Below are positions 1-6,500 of a stretch of 21,991 bases of DNA, one piece after another. Position 1 is the first letter of the stretch, and every line of letters begins with the position of its first letter. Source of the stretch: a virus; IMG/VR virus record IMGVR_UViG_3300035698_001713, positions 1 to 21,991 of that record; one strand, given 5' to 3'. The position numbers were made by a program, and so were the translations under genes. The notes under the pieces were generated by a model that saw nothing but the letters and a program-made list of their open reading frames with translations, was not told the origin of the DNA and searched no databases.

Positions 1-2
1 AC

Positions 3-1379
3 CACAAGGGGCCTGTGCAGCGGTTCATCCTCACATCGGCACAGAACAACGTCCACGTCCACGAGGGCTTCCTGACCAACCTAGAGGCTCTCGCGGCCAA
101 GCTAGACGCGGGCCTGATGATCAGCTACAGCTTGTACGACCGCACGGGCTACCGTGGCATGGTCAACAAGGGCGACGCTCAGATCAGCAAGAAGGACGTG
201 TGGTTCGACGCACGCACCAAGAAGTATGCCGTCAACTCCCGGGTACGCCTTGCTAAGCGGCTCGCGTTCTGTGGCGAGCTAGACATCCTCGCGACGGCGA
301 AGAACCCCCTGTCCAGCCTCGAAGCGTACTGCGGCCGATCCTCGCTGATCGTGCCCCACAACAAGTTCTCGTTCCACTGCGTCGAGAGCCGCAAGAACCA
401 GATGCCCAAGGAGATGTTCACGACCGGCAGCGTCACTACCCGCAAGTTCATCCAGCGTAAGGCTGGCCAGCTTGCCCACTTCCACCACGTCCTCGGTGCC
501 GTGCTAGTCGAAGTCACGAGCGACGGGTACTGGCACGTCCACCATCTCAACGCCGAAGAGGATGGCAGCTTCTACTGGCTCGACAAACGAGTCGAAGGCG
601 GCAAGGTGAAGCGGAACAAAGAGGGCATCGAAGGTATCGTGCTCGGTGACATCCACGTTGAGAAGGGCGATGAAGAAGCCACCCGCTTGACGACGTCGAT
701 GCTGTCGGACCTCAAGCCGAGGCACGTCGTCCTGCACGACCTGATCGACTTCCGCTCTCGCAACCACCACAACCGAGACGATATCGTCTTCAAGATCAAG
801 ATGTTGGATCAGGGTAGTACGGTTGCGTCCGAGATCAAACAAGCTCGGGACTTCGTCGAACGACTGTACGCCGCCAATAACGATACCGAGATCGTCGTGG
901 CTCGGGGCAACCATGACCTCGCGTTAGATCGCTGGCTCAAAGAGACCGACTGGCGGAACGACCCGATCAACGCCCAGTTCTACCTCAAGCTGGCCGGCCA
1001 GATGGTGGACGCCGCCCATAGAGGAGGGAAGTTCAACGCCCTTGAGTCCGCGATGGGGTGCTCGTCCAGTCTCGTCAGCTTCCTCGAACTGGATGAGAGC
1101 TACGAAGTCGCCGGCGTCGAGTGTGGTATGCACGGACACGTTGGACCTAACGGAGCACGCGGCAACCCCAAGCAGTTTAAACGCTTAGGCTTCAAGACGT
1201 TCACCGCACACACACATAGCCCGTCGATCTATGACGGAGCCTACACCGTGGGCGTAACAGGCAACCTCAACATGGGGTATAATGTCGGGCCGTCGAAGTG
1301 GCTCCAGTGCCACGGAGTTATCTACCCTAATGGGAAGAGGTCATTTTTGTTCCTCAAGAACGGGAAGTACCGAGCATGA
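3..1379 (+). CDS. Phage metallophosphoesterase, 5' end outside window
   Basis: Calcineurin-like metallophosphoesterase with a phage-type N-terminal extension. Counting from the GTG at 15, metal-binding motifs come in the family order: GDIH (211-214), HDLIDF (241-246), GNHD (298-301), GMHGH (371-375) and AHTH (398-401). All expected Asp/His/Asn ligands are present, so hydrolase activity on a phosphoester is likely; the substrate is unknown. The first 200 residues resemble a domain seen in other phage proteins that begin with a stretch like RFILTSAQN, followed by a second conserved region around GQLAHFHHVLGA. The frame is open to the left edge (codons start at base 3). The GTG at 15 has only a poorly spaced AAGGGG before it, so the true start is probably upstream. 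The stop overlaps the next start (ATGA). The enzyme class is secure; its role in infection is not known. Confidence 0.85.
   Translation, partial: HKGPVQRFILTSAQNNVHVHEGFLTNLEALAAKLDAGLMISYSLYDRTGYRGMVNKGDAQISKKDVWFDARTKKYAVNSRVRLAKRLAFCGELDILATAKNPLSSLEAYCGRSSLIVPHNKFSFHCVESRKNQMPKEMFTTGSVTTRKFIQRKAGQLAHFHHVLGAVLVEVTSDGYWHVHHLNAEEDGSFYWLDKRVEGGKVKRNKEGIEGIVLGDIHVEKGDEEATRLTTSMLSDLKPRHVVLHDLIDFRSRNHHNRDDIVFKIKMLDQGSTVASEIKQARDFVERLYAANNDTEIVVARGNHDLALDRWLKETDWRNDPINAQFYLKLAGQMVDAAHRGGKFNALESAMGCSSSLVSFLELDESYEVAGVECGMHGHVGPNGARGNPKQFKRLGFKTFTAHTHSPSIYDGAYTVGVTGNLNMGYNVGPSKWLQCHGVIYPNGKRSFLFLKNGKYRA
1175..1182 (+). repeat. GTTTAAAC palindrome, copy 1
   Basis: Exact copy inside the metallophosphoesterase gene, followed by GCTTAG; codes for part of Gln-Phe-Lys-Arg. 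Confidence 0.8.
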
Positions 1380-1606
1380 AGCGAGTCAAACCCCTAAACC
1401 CAGATGCCCTCCATCGGTTGATCAGGACGGGTACTGATTATATTGGGGGTGGCGAACTATACCGTGTAGCTGCTGCAACCTACGCGGTAGAACCCGGCCA
1501 ACCAGCACTCAACAAAATCTCACGCAGAGAAGCACTCCGCAAGTTGCGGCGGCTACTAGACACGCACGGGCTTCTAGCCCACAACCTCATCCTCGAACTG
1601 CCGTAG
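1376..1606 (+). CDS. Small hypothetical protein, 76 aa
   Basis: Not recognised. It starts with an ATG that overlaps the metallophosphoesterase stop (ATGA), which implies translational coupling, and GGAAG lies just upstream inside that gene. The protein is basic, with many Arg and Lys in two helical stretches (around residues 7-17 and 48-65, containing SRREALRKLRRLL). It has no signal peptide, membrane segment or cysteine motif. The basic helices would suit nucleic-acid or partner binding, but that is only inference. The tight junction and sensible codon use support a real gene. Confidence 0.6.
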   Translation: MKRVKPLNPDALHRLIRTGTDYIGGGELYRVAAATYAVEPGQPALNKISRREALRKLRRLLDTHGLLAHNLILELP

Positions 1607-1646
1607 TTCAGGATCACCACCCCCCGCTCTTGAAAGGAGCACACTT

Positions 1647-1844
1647 ATGTCCAGTACAGATACCAAAACAAAGCCCGGCCTCAAAACCACTGAGTTCTGG
1701 CTGAGCCTCGCAGCGGCCATCGCGTCGTTCGTCGTCGCTCAAGGCTTTATCAGTGACGATCAGCTTAGTGCTGTCGTGGCTGTCGCCGGTCCCATTGTCG
1801 CCGCCTTCGGCTATAGTATTAGTCGCGGCCTCGCTAAGAAGTAA
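1647..1844 (+). CDS. Two-helix holin-like membrane protein, 65 aa
   Basis: A short basic N-terminus is followed by two predicted membrane helices (about residues 17-34 and 41-58), separated by a short acidic turn (SDDQ), and a basic tail ending GLAKK. Small phage proteins with a 'KTTEFWL' entry into the first helix and a 'GYSISRGLAK' end are common and are usually annotated as membrane or holin-like proteins. The size, two helices and charged tail fit a class II holin, which would oligomerise in the inner membrane to trigger lysis. A strong AAAGGAG lies 7 nt before the ATG. A lipoprotein gene follows at once, which also suits a lysis group. No endolysin is visible in this window, so the holin role is inferred; a structural membrane protein is the alternative. 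Confidence 0.65.
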   Translation: MSSTDTKTKPGLKTTEFWLSLAAAIASFVVAQGFISDDQLSAVVAVAGPIVAAFGYSISRGLAKK

Positions 1845-1887
1845 GCCGCGTGTGCTTACAGTCACACCACCCCCGCCGGAGAACCCT

Positions 1888-2208
1888 ATGAAACGCTTCG
1901 CCCTCACCGCACTCGCTGCTGCACTCGGCCTATTGGTCGTGCTGTCTGTAGCCGGGTGCAACGCCAACCCCCGCGTCGAGTTCGCTAACGCACAGGACAC
2001 GTACAACGCTGTCGTGTCTCAGCTTATCGAGAACCGGGACAAGTTCGATGACTGGGAAGGGGACGTGCTGCCGGCTATCAAGGCCGGCGACGCTGCCCTC
2101 GATCAGTATGACCTGCTGACACAGGCCGGCCTCCCCGCGGACAGTGCCAAAGATACGTTCCGGCAAGTCCTCGTCCTACTCTCTACGTTGCTCGAACAGG
2201 TCGAGTAA
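1888..2208 (+). CDS. Small lipoprotein, 106 aa
   Basis: The start is set at the ATG at 1888 with GGAGAA 4-9 nt upstream. From there the protein opens with a clean lipoprotein signal: Met-Lys-Arg, a hydrophobic core, and a lipobox ending VAGC with the lipidated cysteine at residue 24. The +2 residue is Asn, so the inner-membrane retention signal (Asp) is absent. A longer reading frame opens upstream at 1753 but overlaps the membrane-protein gene and lacks a signal. The mature part (about 82 residues) is helical, acidic and Cys-free, with no C-terminal membrane helix, so it is not a one-component spanin. Next to a holin-like gene it could be an outer-membrane spanin-type or superinfection-exclusion lipoprotein. 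No partner inner-membrane spanin was found. Confidence 0.7.
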   Translation: MKRFALTALAAALGLLVVLSVAGCNANPRVEFANAQDTYNAVVSQLIENRDKFDDWEGDVLPAIKAGDAALDQYDLLTQAGLPADSAKDTFRQVLVLLSTLLEQVE

Positions 2209-2223
2209 CACAACACCCGGGTC

Positions 2224-2231
2224 GTTTAAAC
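2224..2231 (+). repeat. GTTTAAAC palindrome, copy 2 (intergenic)
   Basis: Exact copy in the gap between the lipoprotein stop and the ribosome-binding site of the 72-aa gene; extends to CGTTTAAACG. Confidence 0.8.
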
Positions 2232-2254
2232 GTCCACTACTACCGGAGACAACT

Positions 2255-2473
2255 ATGTCCTTATCAACCTCTGCCCTCATCCTCCAAAGCCTCATCGTGA
2301 TCCTCGATCTGTTCGATGAGATCCAACGCAACGGTAAACTCAGCCCCGAGGCACTGGAGCAGAAGATCGCCCAAGCTCGCGACGTCCGCAAGGCTCTCGT
2401 CGAAGAAGCCGGAGGCGAGCCCGAAGTGGAAGAGCCTGAAGTGGAAGAGCCTTCGGACGCATCGCAGGACTAA
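2255..2473 (+). CDS. Small hypothetical protein with acidic tail, 72 aa
   Basis: Not recognised. The ATG at 2255 follows a well spaced GGAG (2245-2248). The ORF is open further upstream, but that part overlaps the lipoprotein gene and gives an implausible Ser/Arg-rich sequence. Residues 5-20 form a hydrophobic, probably amphipathic helix (ALILQSLIVILDLF). A charged helix follows to about residue 52, then an acidic tail with two exact EVEEP copies. It may associate with membranes or form a helical oligomer. A GTTTAAAC palindrome lies in its 5' leader at 2224-2231. Its place right after the holin-like and lipoprotein genes is the only functional hint. Confidence 0.55.
   Translation: MSLSTSALILQSLIVILDLFDEIQRNGKLSPEALEQKIAQARDVRKALVEEAGGEPEVEEPEVEEPSDASQD
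2423..2452 (+). repeat. Perfect 15-bp tandem duplication
   Basis: GAAGTGGAAGAGCCT occurs twice in direct tandem (2423-2437 and 2438-2452), giving two EVEEP units in the acidic tail of the 72-residue protein. It keeps the reading frame and looks like a recent slippage duplication. Confidence 0.9.
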
Positions 2474-2477
2474 CCTG

Positions 2478-2831
2478 ATGCTCGCACGCCCCCTCCACTC
2501 ACGCGACGATCTACTTGCACGGCTGCAGTGTCCAAGCACAGCTTGCGAACGGGCCCTGCGGGACGACATCGTTACACTTCTCGGGAGCTTCGCGGCTCCC
2601 GGGGAGCTTCCCTTCTACCTCGTGCGTATACAATCGGCACGGGGTAACCAATGGCACGTCGGCCTGAAGATCGACGACGAGCAAGTTCGGTACGTTCCGT
2701 TCTGGCTAGATAAAGCGGACATCCCGTGGCAACACTGGGACGGATACCGCCACGGCACCAACCCCATACGAGACGGGGACATCCCAGAGTGGTGTCACCA
2801 CCGTCGCAGTTGTGCAAGGACTAAACCATGA
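2478..2831 (+). CDS. Hypothetical protein, 117 aa
   Basis: Not recognised. The most sensible start is the ATG at 2478, 4 nt after the preceding stop; the upstream open frame overlaps the previous gene and gives a Lys/Ser-rich shadow sequence. The N-terminal third is helical with two cysteines (CPSTAC). The middle looks like a small beta domain with many aromatics (around YLVRIQ, WHVGLKIDD, VRYVPFW and WQHWDGY). The end is rich in His, Arg and Cys. Clustered Trp/His/Cys could bind metal or ligand, but no family motif is complete. The stop overlaps the next start (ATGA), so the two genes are probably translated together. Confidence 0.55.
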   Translation: MLARPLHSRDDLLARLQCPSTACERALRDDIVTLLGSFAAPGELPFYLVRIQSARGNQWHVGLKIDDEQVRYVPFWLDKADIPWQHWDGYRHGTNPIRDGDIPEWCHHRRSCARTKP

Positions 2832-3040
2832 GCACCCCCGGACCACCTACTACGTTGAAGATCTCTGATGTGCCCACGTTCGTGAAGCGAACCACGGGCA
2901 TAGACATCACCCGGCAGACCGTCTACAACTGGCGGAAGTACGGCAAGCAAGGCACCAAGCTCCAAGCAACCAAGACGGCCAAAGGCTACTACACCACCGA
3001 GGACAAGGTACGTGACTTCTTATCTAACATATCACGATGA
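2828..3040 (+). CDS. Small helix-turn-helix DNA-binding protein, 70 aa
   Basis: A compact winged helix-turn-helix protein of the MerR/excisionase-like type. The segment ITRQTVYNWRKYG (about 27-39) is the turn plus recognition helix, followed by a basic strand region and YYTTEDKVRDFL (54-65), which matches the wing and last helix of excisionase-like or HTH_17 folds. Small single-domain proteins of this kind usually bind DNA as repressors, excisionases or transcription regulators. No integrase is visible, so a regulator or a DNA-packaging or recombination accessory are both open. It overlaps the upstream gene by 4 nt. It is the only clear DNA-binding regulator in the window, hence a candidate reader of the repeated GTTTAAAC sites, which is speculation. 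Confidence 0.7.
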   Translation: MSTPGPPTTLKISDVPTFVKRTTGIDITRQTVYNWRKYGKQGTKLQATKTAKGYYTTEDKVRDFLSNISR

Positions 3041-3326
3041 CACGGTCTTCGACATCGAAGACTACCCCATGGAAAAACTCCGCTCCCTTATCGAAGGGGG
3101 CGGAATCTTGTTCTGGAGTATGAACGGTTTGTTGGGTAAGTTGCCCAACCCGGTCCTAGCGGATGCTCTGCGACTGAATGAAGCAGTGGGCACGGCGAAG
3201 GAACGTAATCGATTCCTGATGCACAGCGGAGACGCCCCTTGGCTCATCCACTGGCATCAGACGGTTACGCCCCAAGACCCTGTAGCAGCTTGGCAACGCC
3301 CACTGCTCCACCCGACCCAGCCATAG
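3012..3326 (+). CDS. Hypothetical protein at the convergent junction, up to 104 aa
   Basis: Not recognised. The frame opens with GTG at 3012 inside the helix-turn-helix gene, where the AAGG is only 3 nt away; an ATG at 3069 (85 residues) is an alternative with weak GAAG upstream. The central part, GGGILFWSMNGLLGKLPNPVLADALRLNEAVG, looks like a real folded protein with a hydrophobic helix. The last 62 nt overlap the end of a minus-strand gene on the opposite strand. The ORF follows the plus-strand operon without a gap. No motif gives a function; moderate confidence that it is expressed. Confidence 0.45.
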   Translation: MTSYLTYHDDTVFDIEDYPMEKLRSLIEGGGILFWSMNGLLGKLPNPVLADALRLNEAVGTAKERNRFLMHSGDAPWLIHWHQTVTPQDPVAAWQRPLLHPTQP

Positions 3327-3570
3327 CCGCACCAGCCACGATCCAGATGGCCTTGTTTAAACGCCGTTCTGCGTAGCCGTGCGAGTCTTCCGCATCATCA
3401 TGCTGCCGGATCAGGAAAGCTGTGTGCTCTCGCGATCGCCGATGCTGATCCGGCACCACTTCTTTTAAGTAGTAGTCGAAGTATTGACGTACGGCCAGTT
3501 CGGCTCGTGCGTCTACTTCTCGTATCTGAGCCGGGGTCAAGGGAACTTCTCTTGTTTGTGTATCAGCCAT
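3265..3570 (-). CDS. Small C-tail membrane protein, 101 aa
   Basis: The first 70 residues are soluble, helical and charged (containing RREHTAFLIRQHDDAEDSHGYAERR). A single C-terminal membrane helix follows (about 74-96, AIWIVAGAAMAGSGGAVGVAKLL). This layout, with a His/Glu-rich helix before one C-terminal helix, is frequent in small proteins encoded at the end of phage virion modules and is annotated there as membrane or holin-like. The start lies 2 nt after the stop of the 1584-residue gene, so it is the last gene of the structural operon. Its 3' end overlaps the opposing plus-strand gene by 62 nt. A holin-type or virion membrane-contact role is possible but unproven. Confidence 0.6.
   Translation of the reverse strand: MADTQTREVPLTPAQIREVDARAELAVRQYFDYYLKEVVPDQHRRSREHTAFLIRQHDDAEDSHGYAERRLNKAIWIVAGAAMAGSGGAVGVAKLLQGLGA
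3355..3362 (+). repeat. GTTTAAAC palindrome, copy 3
   Basis: Exact copy in the small minus-strand membrane gene, read there as Leu-Asn, a different codon frame from copy 1. Confidence 0.8.
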
Positions 3571-3572
3571 GG

Positions 3573-6500
3573 TTAAAATCCTGTGTTCTTTCTAATGTAC
3601 GTCCCGACGCCTTCGGGATACCATTCTTCCATCGGTGAGTAGTCGCCGGCTTCGCGGATCGTCTTGCGACGTTTCTTCTCCGTGGCCCATGCCTCCCACT
3701 TCGATTCCATCTCAGCGTTATCGATACGCCACGGCCGGTTACCCGCTAATGCCAACAAGGCAAGAGCCAGCTTGCTCTCAGAGTTTTCAGCCTTCATCGC
3801 TTCCGCCACGTCTTTGAACGCAAGCGGGTACATGCGGGAAGCCGTGGCCCCGATGGGCTCGAACGGTTTGCCAAGGTAGTCGGCCCCGGTGCCCGTATCG
3901 ACCGTGTATGAGGCTACAGGTGATAGCTTACCACGGACCTTGCGAGCAACCAAGTCGAATGCGTCGCCCTTGCCCCAACCTGCGTAGCGGATGTCCTGTA
4001 CCTCGCCAGCCGGGGTGACCCGCGTGCCTGTAATCAAACGGGACCAGAACGCGACTTCCCCGCCTAGTTGCCCGGACGGGTCGAAGTTATACTTGTGGCC
4101 GTCCTCGTCGGTCCAAGACATTCGCAAGAAGCCGCTCGACCGGGGGTCTAGTTCCGCCTCCCCGCCGAACAATTCCCATAGGCCGATCAGGATCCCAAGG
4201 GCACCGAGGAAGCGAGCGTACTCTTTGGCAACGACCGCCGTCGCCCGCTTGTCGCCCTTCATGGCGGCACGGATCAGGGGTGCTCCGACAACCAATTCGA
4301 TCTTGCTTGACCAGTTGCGTGCTGAGAAGAACAGGATGCTGAGCAAGCCGGATGCGTTGTTGAGCTTAGAACCCTTGGGCCCCAACGAACCCCGGCCTGT
4401 GGCAGTGTTCACATAGGAAGCGTAGAGCGATGCTCGTTCATCCGTAATGATGCCGCCGTCCTTTTCGACGAGGGCCGCAAAGGAGTTGTACCGAAGCGTG
4501 TTCAGGAACGTGGTGTACGCCCGAGTCGAACCCCGCAACGCGGTGCCAAGGACGGGCACACGTTCGAGCAAGTCTGATCGGAACTGTTCCTCACGTTCGT
4601 TTAGGTTGCCCCGCCACGACGTGATCTCTCCACCTTGGCGGACGAACTGTGCATAGTGCCGCCCATTCATGATCGCATCAAGTTGTTGCTGGGCCGACAC
4701 TTCGCTCACATAGGACCTAAGCATACCGGGCACTGCTCGTGCCGTATCGACTGGGTGAGCTAATGCGTTCCACGCACCTTGGATACCAATCATCGATACG
4801 TCCATGGAGGCCATCAGTGCCCGGGGGATGCCGAGGTAGTTCGCTGTCCGCTGCCACGGTGTGTGGGGGACAAGGGCAGCTTGCCACTCAGCGATCTTCG
4901 CACGCAGGATGTTACGTCGAGCTTCGAGTTCGGCCAACCGTTCAGACGCCTTGCGTTGTGACTTGGGCGGATCTTGGAACTGACCCGTCCGAAGCTGCTG
5001 CTCAAGGTTCGCGATGTCGCGTAACAGAGAGAGTTCTTGTCGTCGGTCACGGAGGCGATCACGAAGATAAGTCAGAGCGTCACCGCCCTGATCAGTCTTC
5101 ATGTCGTCGTACTTGCCGCTCTCGATTTGAGCCTCGGTCTCCGCGATCTGCTTCTGCAAGTCACGCTCGCTCCGCATACTCGACCGCTTCTCTTCCAGCA
5201 TGGCCAGTACAGAGTCGGTCGTCTTCTTTCCGTTGGGCCGGCGAGTTGTCCACTCTCCAGTCTCAAGCTCGTCGAGGAGTTGCCCGATTTCGTTGCGAGC
5301 CTTAGCCTTGAGTTTGAGATCCCGTTTAAACAGCCCGAGCAGGGACACGGTCTTCTTCTTCGTCTCCGTACCCTGTTGTAACAGATAGCCGTACGTGTTG
5401 TCCTCGATCATCACGTCTTGCGTCTTGATATTAGTGCCGGGGGCAAGAGGCACAACAGCCTTCGTGGCGTCGAGGATCGACTGGTACGACCTGTTGTGGG
5501 CCGGATGCTTCGCCCGGTTCAACGCGACTTGAGCGAGGTAGTGCGGATCAGCAGGATCTAGCTCGGCGAGTTCGGCGTCGAGTTCTGCTGGGGTCTTTGC
5601 TTTCCTACCATCAGGCTGCTTCTTACGCTTAGCTTTGCTGGCGTCTTTAGTGATCTTATCCTTCGCATTCTTACGCTCGGTATCCTTCTCCTGCTTGCGT
5701 GCATCCTCTTCGGACTTACGGTGTTTACGTTCCAAGCTCTCAAGCTCGCTACGCTCCTTGGGAGTGAGGGGAGAGCCCTTGCGTGCCTTAGCTTCGTTGA
5801 CCAACGACGCGAGGGTCCAGTCCTTGTGGATCGCCATCTTACGAGCGACGAGGGCTCGGCCAGCTTCAGCACCCGCGGCCTTATCAAGGGCGTGCGTGAT
5901 GATGTCGATGCTCTCCTCAATCTCGTTACGGGTCGCTGCGAGCGTTTTAATGTCCGAGTCAGATTCAGCCTTTTCGATCAGACTGGTGAGCTTCGTGTGC
6001 TGGTCGAATAGTGATCGCAGCTTGAGCACGATGCCCGCGTTCTCTACGGGTGTGATCACGCGGGGCTTGTCCAATAGATCGCGGGCCATGGCCTCGGCAC
6101 GATCAGGGATGCCTTCCGCGATCGCTAGCTCACGCCAGCTTTCAAAGGTCTGGGCATCGTGGTCTTCTAGGGTACGAAGATCAAGTTCGCGACGGATCGC
6201 TCGGGTCTCTTCCTGCTTACCGGACAACCCTTCGCCGTCCGCGAGCTTCTCGGTGAGGCTGCGAGTGTCTTCGACTTGAGCTTGTTTGACAGCCGGAGCG
6301 GTCGGAGTCTCGCTGATCTTGGACATGGCCTCGGCCCGGCTGGTGACTTCACCGCGTGCGACCTTGCCGGCAAGTTTCGCCTCTGTAGAAAGATTGTCCG
6401 CACGAGCATACGCATCGGAAAATGATTCGCCGGGTTGCACCGAGGTTACGCCAATGCTAAGGCCTGTTGTAACTCCGGGGACGATCTCTTTACGGCCGAC

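Noticed and set aside
573-576. Possible RxxD inhibitory site in the GGDEF domain (residue numbers)
   Set aside because: The residues at that position are GGAA, so no feedback site is present.
1753-1887. 45-residue upstream extension of the lipoprotein gene
   Set aside because: It overlaps the holin-like gene, and the ATG at 1888 has a good ribosome-binding site and gives a proper signal peptide.
3432-3439. GCGATCGC, the highly iterated palindrome of cyanobacteria
   Set aside because: I saw one copy only, which does not indicate a cyanobacterial host.
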